A stretch of 64,000 bases of DNA from Lentzea terrae. GTDB lineage: Bacteria > Actinomycetota > Actinomycetes > Mycobacteriales > Pseudonocardiaceae. The stretch covers positions 302,926 to 366,925 of the forward strand of contig NZ_QFWW01000006.1 in assembly GCF_003265345.1 (NCBI RefSeq), given 5' to 3'. Both the position numbers and the translations under genes were made by a program. The notes under the pieces are model-generated. The model searched no databases. It had not been told where the DNA came from and saw nothing but the letters and a program-made list of their open reading frames with translations. Positions 51,708 to 59,505 of the stretch are shown piece after piece (position 1 is the stretch's first letter; each line of letters begins with the position of its first letter).

Positions 51708-53576
51708 ATGTTGAAGAGATCCGTCTTGACGGTGCTGGCGACCTTCGCCCTAGCAGTTCCCGTCACACCATCCACCGCAGCCGCACCGGTCCAGGCCGCC
51801 GCAGCCGTCCCCTGCACGAACGGCATGGCAGGCACCTACCCGTGCCGCAACATCGACCTGCAGTCGGTACTCCCGCTGTCCGCCATGGGTGGCGGCTCCG
51901 GCAGCGGAGGCTGGGGCTGGACCGACTCGGCCACCGGCAAGGAGTACGCACTCGTCGCTCGCACGAACGGCACCTCGTTCGTCGACATCAGCACCCCGAC
52001 CAGCCCTGTCTACCTGGGCAACCTGCCGACGGCCACCGGCTCGTCGAGCTGGCGCGAGCTCACCGTCCACAACAACACGGCCTACATCGTCTCCGACAAC
52101 AACGGCAGCCACGGCCTGCAGATCTTCGACCTCACCCGCCTGCGTTCGGTGGCTTCTCCCCCGGTGACGTTCAGCGCGGACGCCCGTGACACCGCGTTCA
52201 CGCGGGCCCACACGGTCAGCGTCAACGCGCAAACCGGCTTCCTGTACGTCAACGGCTCCACCACCTGCTCCGGCGGACCACGGGCCTACAGCCTGACCAA
52301 CCGGCTCTCGCCGACGTTCGCGGGCTGCATCAGCGGCGACGGCTACTCACACGACTCGACTGCCGTCGTCTACCACGGACCCGATACCCGCTACCAGGGC
52401 AAGGAAATCCTCGCCGGGTCCAATGAGGACACTCTGACGTTCTTCGACGTGACCTCCAAGTCGAGCCCGGTGCAGCTGTCCCGCAAGACCTACACGGGTC
52501 GCGGTTACGTCCACCAGGGCGTGTTCACCGAGGACCACAAGTACTTCCTCCTCGACGACGAAACCGACGAGACCAGCAACGGCGGTAATACCCGGACCTA
52601 CGTGTGGAGCGTCGCCGACCTGACCAACCCGGTGCTCGTCGGCACATTCAACGGACCCACGACCGCCTCCGACCACAACCAGTGGATCAAGGGCAACTAC
52701 TCGTACCAGTCCAACTACAAGGCCGGTTTGCGCGTCGTCGACCTGGCCAACGTCGCCACCCCGACCACGATGTCAGAAGCCGCGTACTTCGACATCTACC
52801 CGTCCAGCAACACGGCCGGTTTCAACGGCTCCTGGACGAACTACCCGTACTACCCGAGCGGCAACGTCGCCGTCTTCACCATCGAAGGCGGTCTCTTCGT
52901 GGTGAAGCCGAACTTCTCCGCTCCCTCCAACGACTTCACCATCGGCACATCGCCCTCCTCCGGCTCGACGAACCCCGGCAGCTCGGTGACCACCACGGTG
53001 AACACCAGCGTCCGCAGCGGATCGGCCGAAACAGTCACACTCACTGCAAGCGGTCTGCCCGCAGGAGCCACGGCATCGTTCAGCCCGAGTTCGGTGACCG
53101 CGGGCAGCTCTTCGACGCTCACCATCTCGACCGGCGCCTCAACTCCGCCGGGGATCTACTCGGTCACTGTCACCGGCGCGGCACCGTCGGCCACACACAC
53201 AGCGACGTACACGCTCACCGTCAACGGCGCGGGATGCGCGGCGGCAACCAACCCCAACGACGTTCCCATCCAGGACAACAGCACCGCCGAGTCCCCCGTT
53301 ACGGTCTCCGGGTGCTCCGGCAACGGCTCCGCCACCTCATCGGTCGCCGTCAACATCGTGCACACCTACATCGGTGACCTGATCGTCGACCTCGTCGCCC
53401 CCGATGGCACCGCTTACAACCTGCACAACCGCAGCGGCGGCTCAACCGACAACATCAACCAGACCTACACCGTCAACCTCTCCAGCGAACCGCGCAACGG
53501 CACCTGGAAGCTGCGCGTGCAGGACCGGGCCAATGCGGACACCGGCTACATCAACAGCTGGACGCTCAGCCAGTAG
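51708..53576 (+). CDS. Secreted LVIVD (choice-of-anchor B-like) protein with C-terminal P/Homo B domain
   Basis: 622 residues from ATG 51708 (GGGAGA upstream). Sec signal (LTVLATFALAVPVTPSTAAA), LVIVD-type propeller (TSFVDISTPTSPVYLGNLPT, LQIFDLTRLRSV, LTFFDVTSKSSPVQLSRK, LRVVDLANVATPT), an Ig-like Ser/Thr-rich module (residues ~415-500), then a proprotein-convertase P domain (IVHTYIGDLIVDLVAPDGTA, NGTWKLRVQDRANADTGYIN). No protease catalytic domain. Probably an extracellular adhesion or processing protein. Confidence 0.85.
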   Translation: MLKRSVLTVLATFALAVPVTPSTAAAPVQAAAAVPCTNGMAGTYPCRNIDLQSVLPLSAMGGGSGSGGWGWTDSATGKEYALVARTNGTSFVDISTPTSPVYLGNLPTATGSSSWRELTVHNNTAYIVSDNNGSHGLQIFDLTRLRSVASPPVTFSADARDTAFTRAHTVSVNAQTGFLYVNGSTTCSGGPRAYSLTNRLSPTFAGCISGDGYSHDSTAVVYHGPDTRYQGKEILAGSNEDTLTFFDVTSKSSPVQLSRKTYTGRGYVHQGVFTEDHKYFLLDDETDETSNGGNTRTYVWSVADLTNPVLVGTFNGPTTASDHNQWIKGNYSYQSNYKAGLRVVDLANVATPTTMSEAAYFDIYPSSNTAGFNGSWTNYPYYPSGNVAVFTIEGGLFVVKPNFSAPSNDFTIGTSPSSGSTNPGSSVTTTVNTSVRSGSAETVTLTASGLPAGATASFSPSSVTAGSSSTLTISTGASTPPGIYSVTVTGAAPSATHTATYTLTVNGAGCAAATNPNDVPIQDNSTAESPVTVSGCSGNGSATSSVAVNIVHTYIGDLIVDLVAPDGTAYNLHNRSGGSTDNINQTYTVNLSSEPRNGTWKLRVQDRANADTGYINSWTLSQ

Positions 53577-53586
53577 CACCTGCACG

Positions 53587-53633
53587 AGGGCACCTCTCTG
53601 GCCAACAGTCTAATAAGGACGGAGAGGTGCCCT
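53587..53633 (+). terminator. Terminator after the P-domain protein gene
   Basis: Perfect 12-bp stem (53587-53598 with 53622-53633) with a 23-nt loop, ten bases after the stop. Confidence 0.6.
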
Positions 53634-53641
53634 GCCCGTAC

Positions 53642-55031
53642 TCACGCAAGCTCGGCGGCGCCGTGTGCGCACGGGTCAACGTCGCGGTCCACGACAAGGT
53701 GCGCCAGGGATGCACGTAGCGGTGTGCTGATCACGTTTGCAGGAGTCTCAGCGACCGCGGACACGAGGTCCATCGTGGTGAGGTCGAACGTAACGACATC
53801 CAACCCAGCTCCGCCGTGCAGTTCACGGACGGCCTCGCTCACAGCGAAGCACGCCGCCACGATCACCACGAAGGAGGCCCCAACCGCCTTGCCTGCAAGC
53901 TCGACGACACCACACTCGCCCCGATGCTGGCGCATGTCCATGAACGCCCGGCTGGTCGGCACTCTTTGAGGCTTAAAAGACCTTTCCTTCCATGCCTCGA
54001 CCTCGTCACTTGGGCGTGCACCTGGAAACCCTGCGCAGCAACAGGGAGGAGAAGTCCTTCGGCCCGCTCCCAAGCCCGACATCGACGGCAAACAACCAGT
54101 TGACCCCGGAGGTCAGCCGGCGGGTCGGGAGGTTGTCGAGTCCGAGAAGAGCGACATGACATTCCTCAGCTGCGGCGCGCATGTCGACGCCGAGCCTCCG
54201 CTCAACGATCCGGGTGTCGAACCCAGCTTCATCAAGAGACGCAGCTACCAAGCGTGTCTTCCGGATACCGGTTGACCCCCTGGGAGTGAGAACGCCCGTG
54301 CTGTGGTTCGCCGGAACCGTTCGATCCGTGTCCTGCAGAACGATCTCGACGGCTCCGGGATCTTCATACGGGAGCCAACTGATGGTCCACGCGTAGGCCT
54401 GACCGAGATGGCCCAGGCCAACCAGCCACCAGGCGCTTGCCGCGTGAGCCAAGGAGGGGCCTTGATCGTCCACGCTGCCGTCGGGATTCCAGAGGTTCAG
54501 CGCCACTGTTCGGTAGCCGGCGTCGCTGCCCGCGCGTGCGCGAGCAGCGTCGAAGATCTCGCTTACGCCCATCGCGGCCGCCGCGATGGCCGCAAGGACG
54601 CACGAGCCGCCAGGCCTCAGCGTGGAAACACGTGGTGTCGCCACCTGGGCGACCCATCCCGACCAGCAGACCCTCAAGGCAAGACCGTGATTGTGGTCGG
54701 TCGGTGGCTCGGGCGTACTCGTGCCGACGATGAGAACGGGCCAAGTGGCGCTTGCCGTGAGTTCATTCATGAGCACCGGCCTGGCGCCCTCGCGGCGGAT
54801 CGCGTCAGCCACTGTGAGGTTCCGCCGTACCCCAGCCGTCACGCGGGCCTCGGCCGCCTCCGCGAGGACATGAACTTGTCCAAAAGCCCGCACAGCGGTG
54901 ACGACCGCGGTGAGCAGTGCCGCCTGCCCGTCAGTCTCATTGCAGACCGCGCTGTCGGCGCATATCAGGATTCCGGTGGCCGCGTGTGCTGCAAGCGCCG
55001 CGACGAGGGTGGGTTGCGAGTCCTCGTGCAT
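53642..55031 (-). pseudogene. E1-like (ThiF-family) adenylyltransferase, apparent frameshift
   Basis: From ATG 55031 the protein has an N-terminal domain of about 185 residues, then a ThiF/E1 Rossmann core: WWLVGLGHLGQAYAWTISWL (GxGxxG), VEIVLQDTDRTVPANHSTGV (conserved Asp) and a basic GIRKTRLVA segment. At the run of three C at 54029-54031 (GGG in the gene) one extra base gives a stop; after it the match continues FPGARPSDEVEAW, HRGECGVVELAGKAVGASFV, with a conserved Cys that could be the thioester site. Restored length about 460 residues. Such enzymes adenylate ubiquitin-like tails. It lies 12 bases after the Ubl gene. Confidence 0.65.
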
Positions 55032-55043
55032 CGACAGCAACGA

Positions 55044-55508
55044 TCACCCTTGCGGACGAACGAGGTGGACCAGGTCGACCTGCAGAGTGCAGCTGCCCTT
55101 TGCGACGAAGGCACCGATCGGGCTGTTCACCGGCAGGTCGTCGCTGGAGCCAGGCAGCCGGAGCACGAGGTCAGCAGACGCTTCCTTGTCCAGCCCGAAC
55201 GCATCGATCGCCTCTTTCCGCACCTTCTTGACGTGTGCGGACGGGTGGACCTCGACCGTTCGCTCCGCGCCCACGTACGACACGACCACGCTGACCTTGC
55301 GGCAGTGGTGCACCAGGACGTGGCCTGGGTTGTCGCCGAACAGGTCCTCAGCCGTTGCTTCGATGTCGATCTCGCTGTCGTCACCGACACGGAAGACCCG
55401 CTCGTCAGGACCGACCGCGATGAGGCCTGCCAGCTTGGCCGTCGGGGAGACGTCCGGGTGCGTTACAGCGCCGGCCGCGCCAGCCGAGTTTGCGTTGCGT
55501 GGGAGCAA
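55044..55508 (-). CDS. Ubiquitin-like (beta-grasp, DUF2604/multiubiquitin-like) protein
   Basis: The C-terminal ~85 residues (RKVSVVVSYVGAERTVEVHP, VKKVRKEAIDAFGLDKEASA, GAFVAKGSCTLQVDLVHLVR) have the beta-grasp pattern of bacterial ubiquitin-like domains. Upstream, AKLAGLIAVGPDERVFRVGD then DSEIDIEATAEDLFG resembles the second half of another such domain. The start is uncertain: TTG 55508 is in frame before both, and GTG 55313 would give only the last domain. The protein ends VRPQG, with a single terminal glycine rather than a GG. Encoded directly upstream of an E1-like enzyme. Confidence 0.55.
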   Translation of the reverse strand: MLPRNANSAGAAGAVTHPDVSPTAKLAGLIAVGPDERVFRVGDDSEIDIEATAEDLFGDNPGHVLVHHCRKVSVVVSYVGAERTVEVHPSAHVKKVRKEAIDAFGLDKEASADLVLRLPGSSDDLPVNSPIGAFVAKGSCTLQVDLVHLVRPQG

Positions 55509-55740
55509 ATTGGGAGCAGAAGTCCTCCCCAACTCCCGAGATCTGCACGAAGTCTTGTCACCGAGATTCGCGAATTCGCAGGTCAACGAATCGACGCTCA
55601 ATGGACTGCCGGTGACCTCTTCGCCACCACCTATGTGGTCACCACGAGGGAGAGCAATCCATCGCTGCCACACCAGAGCGGTGCAGCGAACCTTGACCGC
55701 TGCTCGTTGGGCCGAAACCGCCTGCAATTCCTGCCTGAGC

Positions 55741-55963
55741 GACCCCTTGCCCTCTGGTCAAGCGCCACACCGCAGGCACCCTGGCCAACTCGGCCATCGT
55801 GACCAACAGCTTCATCGCCTTCGCGACGGGAGTGGCCGCCGTCGTACTGGTGAAGAAAGCAGGTTCCTACGCCGTCGCCGCGCCGCCCTCAAAAGACAGC
55901 CTCGAGATCCAACCGGACCGGCAGCCAAACGCGTACGTCCCGCGATGGCTCGTGATCACTTGA
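55741..55963 (+). CDS. Short membrane-spanning fragment, unknown
   Basis: The frame after a stop at 55737 reads CPLVKRHTAGTLANSAIVTN then SFIAFATGVAAVVLVKKAG and ends at 55963. GTG 55799 is a possible start. One hydrophobic segment, otherwise unrecognised; it may be the tail of a decayed gene. Confidence 0.3.
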
Positions 55964-56200
55964 CCAGGCGGTTCTTCGGCGCACTCACCGACACCTCCCC
56001 GGCCTTCATCTCCTACACCTGCGTCATCGTCGGCCTCGGTCCGACCGCAGCCTGGGGCCGCACTCGTCCTGCTCGGCTCGTTCCGATCTCTCCGGTGGCC
56101 AGAACGTCTTACCGCGCAACGGAAGCCGGTGGCGACGCAAAGGCGAGCAGTCTTCCTGTTATCGCTAACACCGCAGCGTCTCGCCGAAACGGCCCATTGA
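55945..56200 (+). pseudogene. Small membrane protein with apparent frameshift, unknown
   Basis: ATG 55945 gives MARDHLTRRFFGALTDTSPA then FISYTCVIVGLGPTA. At the GGGG run at 56054-56057 the frame shifts, and GAALVLLGSFRSLRWPERLT, AQRKPVATQRRAVFLLSLTP follow to a stop at 56198-56200. Two membrane segments and a basic tail. Overlaps the end of the preceding fragment. Confidence 0.35.
56157..56170 (+). promoter_or_regulatory. LacI-type operator, distal
   Basis: TGTTATCGCTAACA: exact TGTTA-N4-TAACA, the pattern of actinobacterial LacI-family operators before glycoside hydrolase genes. Exactly 87 bases from the proximal copy. Confidence 0.55.
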
Positions 56201-56243
56201 CTCCCCGGTCGTCGTCATGTTGTCATTTAGCTCAGCCGCCGAA

Positions 56244-56257
56244 TGTTAACGCTAACA
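56244..56257 (+). promoter_or_regulatory. LacI-type operator, proximal
   Basis: TGTTAACGCTAACA: exact TGTTA-N4-TAACA. It lies about 300 bases before the first GH43 gene; a bound pair could form a loop. Confidence 0.55.
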
Positions 56258-56553
56258 ATTGGTGACCTCAAGCTGCTGCTGCAACGACGCAGGGAGTACG
56301 CAGACATGGCATCAACGTGTTGCACTGTCGCCGCAACCGAGCTCGCAGACCGTACCGCGCAGGTTCAGCGCATCGCGCCCTCGCCACACCGGTCTTCTGT
56401 CCACAGAGGACGTTAGGCTCGCTTCCCCGATTCCCGGGAAGTCACCCCTTCCGCACGCACCGGCGCACGATCACCACGCCGGGGGTTCCGCGCGCCTGCG
56501 CGACGGCACCATCGCCCCGATCGTCTCCACCCTCTGACCGGAGGAGTAGAACC
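56258..56553. other. Leader region of the GH43 operon
   Basis: About 300 bases with no gene. It presumably holds the promoter and 5' leader of the GH43 operon; no further repeat was recognised. Confidence 0.4.
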
Positions 56554-57990
56554 GTGCAACGAACACTGTCGCGTGTAGGCGCGGCCCTGGTCACGGCGTT
56601 GCTGCTGCTCGCCGCCCACGTCCTCGTCGCCGTGGACCGCGCGTCGGCCGCCGACCCGTTCACCGGTTACCTGATGGCGCACTTCACCGGCGAGCACGCG
56701 AACGGCGAGCAGATCTACTTCACCCACAGCAAAGACGGCCTGCACTGGACCGAGCTGAACAACGGCGCGCCCGTGTTGCTGTCCACTGTGGGCGATCGCG
56801 GCGTGCGCGACCCCGCGATCGTCCGCTCGTCCGCCGGTGATCGGTACTGGATCATCGCGACCGACCTGCGCATGTCCGGCAGCGGCAGGTCGTGGAGCGA
56901 CGCGTCCAACAACGGCAGCAAGTCGCTCGTCGTGTGGGAGTCCACCGACCTGGTCAACTGGTCCGCTCCACGACTGCTGGACGTCGCGGGCGGCATTCCG
57001 ACCGCGGGTGACGCCTGGGCACCCGAAGCGATCCACGACCCGGTCTCCGGCGACTACGTCCTGTACTGGGCCACCAACGCCACCATCAACGGCGTCCGGA
57101 AGCACCGCATCCACTACGTGCGCACCAGGGACTTCCGCACGATCACCGCGCCGCAGGTCTACATCGAACGGTCAGGCGCGCAGCACATCATCGACACCCA
57201 GATCGTCGAGTCGTCGCGCGACGTCGGCGGCTTCCGCTACTACCGGGCATCCAAGGACAGCCAGATCACCATCGAGGGCAGCGACTCGATCCTCGGCTCC
57301 TGGACCACCGTCGGCGACCTGTCCCACCTGGGCCTCACCCCCCGCCAGGTCGAAGGTCCCATGTGGATGCGGTTCAACAACCGCGACGAATGGGCGCTGT
57401 GGCTCGACAACGCCGGCGGCAGCGGCTATCTGCCCGTCGCCTCCACCGACCTGAGCAGCACGCAGAACTTCCGGAGGCTCTCCGACTACAACGTCGGCAC
57501 CGCGCGCAAGCGCCACGGCTCCGTCCTCAACCTGACCGCTGCCGAGGAGAGCCGGGTGCTGGCCAAGTGGGGCACGACCACGCCGGCCAACCGCTTGCAG
57601 TCGTTCAACTTCCAGGATCGCTACGTCCGCCACGCGGGCTTCGACGTGCGCATCGACGCGAACGTCAGCCGGATCGAGGACTCCCAGTTCCGGATCGTGC
57701 CCGGCCTGGCGGACCCCTCGGCCGTGTCGTTCCAGTCGGTGAACTATCCCGGCTACTACCTGCGGCACCAGAACTACGACTTCGTGCTCGCGCCCTACGA
57801 CGGCACGGCGCGGTTCCAGGCCGACGCGACCTTCCGCCAAGTACCGGGGCTGGCGTCGTCGTCGTGGAGTTCCTTCCAGTCCTACAACTTCCCCGACCGC
57901 TACATCCGGCACTACGCCTACCAACTGCGACTCGACCCGATCACCACCGCGACGGGCCGCGGCGACGCGACGTTCCGCGTGACCGGATAG
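56554..57990 (+). CDS. Secreted GH43-like glycoside hydrolase with AbfB (CBM42) domain, first copy
   Basis: 478 residues from GTG 56554 with GGAGGAG upstream. Sec signal (ALVTALLLLAAHVLVAVDRA). The catalytic region has GH43 five-blade propeller features (FTHSKDGLHWTELN, RGVRDPAIVRSSAGDRYWII, DAWAPEAIHDPVSGDYVLYW, VEGPMWMRFNN). From about residue 345 an arabinose-binding AbfB domain follows (RLQSFNFQDRYVRHAGFDVR, NYPGYYLRHQNYDFVL, YNFPDRYIRHYAYQLR). Probable arabinan or arabinoxylan side-chain hydrolase. 12 bases before its tandem paralogue. Confidence 0.85.
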   Translation: MQRTLSRVGAALVTALLLLAAHVLVAVDRASAADPFTGYLMAHFTGEHANGEQIYFTHSKDGLHWTELNNGAPVLLSTVGDRGVRDPAIVRSSAGDRYWIIATDLRMSGSGRSWSDASNNGSKSLVVWESTDLVNWSAPRLLDVAGGIPTAGDAWAPEAIHDPVSGDYVLYWATNATINGVRKHRIHYVRTRDFRTITAPQVYIERSGAQHIIDTQIVESSRDVGGFRYYRASKDSQITIEGSDSILGSWTTVGDLSHLGLTPRQVEGPMWMRFNNRDEWALWLDNAGGSGYLPVASTDLSSTQNFRRLSDYNVGTARKRHGSVLNLTAAEESRVLAKWGTTTPANRLQSFNFQDRYVRHAGFDVRIDANVSRIEDSQFRIVPGLADPSAVSFQSVNYPGYYLRHQNYDFVLAPYDGTARFQADATFRQVPGLASSSWSSFQSYNFPDRYIRHYAYQLRLDPITTATGRGDATFRVTG

Positions 57991-58002
57991 AAGGGAAAGC
58001 AC

Positions 58003-59430
58003 GTGTTAGGTACTCGTCTCCCCCGGCTGGCAGCGATCTTCGTCGCCGTCGCCCTGATCTTCACCTCCCAAGTCGTCACACCCAAGCGGGCTGCCGCTGC
58101 CGACCCCGGCTACCTGATGGTGACCTTCACCGGCGATTCCGCGACCGGACAAAGGCTTTACCTCGCGCACAGCACGGACGGCCTGCGCTGGAACGACCTC
58201 AACGGCGGAGGCACGGTCCTGCGCTCCCCGATCGGCACGAAGGGCGTGCGCGACCCCGCGCTGGTGCGCTCACCCGACGGGAGCAAGTACTGGATCATCG
58301 CGACCGACCTGTGCATCCGCTGCGGCTCCACGTACGCCAACGGCAGTCCCAGCTTCGTGGTGTGGGAGTCGACGGACCTGGTCACCTGGTCGCCGCCGCG
58401 GCTGATCAACGTCGCCGGCGCGATCCCCGGCGGGCGCAACGCGTGGGCGCCGGAAGCCGTGTGGAACCCGGAGACGAGCGACTACGTCCTGTACTGGGCG
58501 ACGAACGCCACGGTGAACGGTGTGTTCAAGTACCGCATCTACTACGCCCGCACCAAGGACTTCCGCACCATCACCACCCCGCAGATCTGGATCGACCCGC
58601 CCGGCACCACGCCGATCGTCGACACCCAGATGACCGAGGTGCCCGCCGGTGCCGGCAACTTCCGCTACGTGCGCGTCTCCGGTGACGGCCAGAACACGGT
58701 CGAGGGCAGCAACTCGATCCTGGGCACGTGGACCAAACTCGGCACCCTCTCCAGCATCGGCCTCACCGGCCACGTGGTCGAGGGCCCGGTGTGGATGAAG
58801 TTCCGCGACCGCAACGAGTGGGCCCTCTACATCGACCACCTCAGCACGAACGGCGTGCGTGAGTACCGGCCGATCCTGACGACCAACCCGTTCGACGTCG
58901 GCACCTATCGGTTGCAGGCGCCGGAAAACTACGACATGGGTGGCTTCCCGAAGCGCCATGGCGCGATCACGACACTGACGGCCGCCGAGGAGAGCCGCGT
59001 GCTCGCACGCTGGCCCAACACCCCGGCCAAGCGGCTTCAGTCGTACAACTTCCAGGACCGCTACGTACGGCACGCCAGCATGGACGTGCGCATCGACGCG
59101 AACGTCAGCCCCGTCGACGAGTCCCAGTTCCGGCTGAGGAACGGCCTGGCAGGCTCCGGCACCGTGTCCTTCGAGTCGGTGGACTACCCCGGATACTTCC
59201 TGCGGCACCAAAACTACGACTTCCAGCTGGTCTACAACGACGGCACCGCCCAGTTCGCCGCTGATGCCACCTTCCGGCAGGTCGCCGGGCTCGCCGACGC
59301 GACCTGGTCGTCCTTCCAGTCCTACAACCACCCCGACCGCTACCTCCGGCACTACGCGTACCAGCTGCGGCTCGACCCGATCACCACCGCGACCGGCCGC
59401 AGCGACGCCACGTTCCGCGTGACGAGTTGA
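58003..59430 (+). CDS. Secreted GH43-like glycoside hydrolase with AbfB domain, second copy
   Basis: 475 residues from GTG 58003 with AAGGGAAAG upstream. Same plan as the preceding gene and clearly a tandem duplicate: GVRDPALVRSPDGSKYWIIA, NAWAPEAVWNPETSDYVLYW, then AbfB motifs LQSYNFQDRYVRHASMDVRI and YPGYFLRHQNYDFQLVYN. A cysteine pair (DLCIRCG) replaces the DLRMSG of copy 1. Probably a related but not identical sugar specificity. Confidence 0.85.
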   Translation: MLGTRLPRLAAIFVAVALIFTSQVVTPKRAAAADPGYLMVTFTGDSATGQRLYLAHSTDGLRWNDLNGGGTVLRSPIGTKGVRDPALVRSPDGSKYWIIATDLCIRCGSTYANGSPSFVVWESTDLVTWSPPRLINVAGAIPGGRNAWAPEAVWNPETSDYVLYWATNATVNGVFKYRIYYARTKDFRTITTPQIWIDPPGTTPIVDTQMTEVPAGAGNFRYVRVSGDGQNTVEGSNSILGTWTKLGTLSSIGLTGHVVEGPVWMKFRDRNEWALYIDHLSTNGVREYRPILTTNPFDVGTYRLQAPENYDMGGFPKRHGAITTLTAAEESRVLARWPNTPAKRLQSYNFQDRYVRHASMDVRIDANVSPVDESQFRLRNGLAGSGTVSFESVDYPGYFLRHQNYDFQLVYNDGTAQFAADATFRQVAGLADATWSSFQSYNHPDRYLRHYAYQLRLDPITTATGRSDATFRVTS

Positions 59431-59441
59431 TCGGTGTCGCA

Positions 59442-59488
59442 GACGGTGGTGCCCCGGCCGCGGGAAACCCGGCCGGGGCACCACCGTC
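59442..59488. terminator. Strong bidirectional terminator
   Basis: Perfect 18-bp stem (59442-59459 with 59471-59488) and an 11-nt loop between convergent operons ending at 59430 (+) and 59506 (-). The longest stem in the window. Confidence 0.9.
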
Positions 59489-59505
59489 CACAGGAGACGG
59501 ACACG

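Noticed and set aside
54303..56265. Long overlapping plus-strand frames (499 and 455 residues)
   Set aside because: They lie antisense to the Ubl and E1-like genes and show no recognisable domain; only two short pieces near 55741-56200 have family-like composition.
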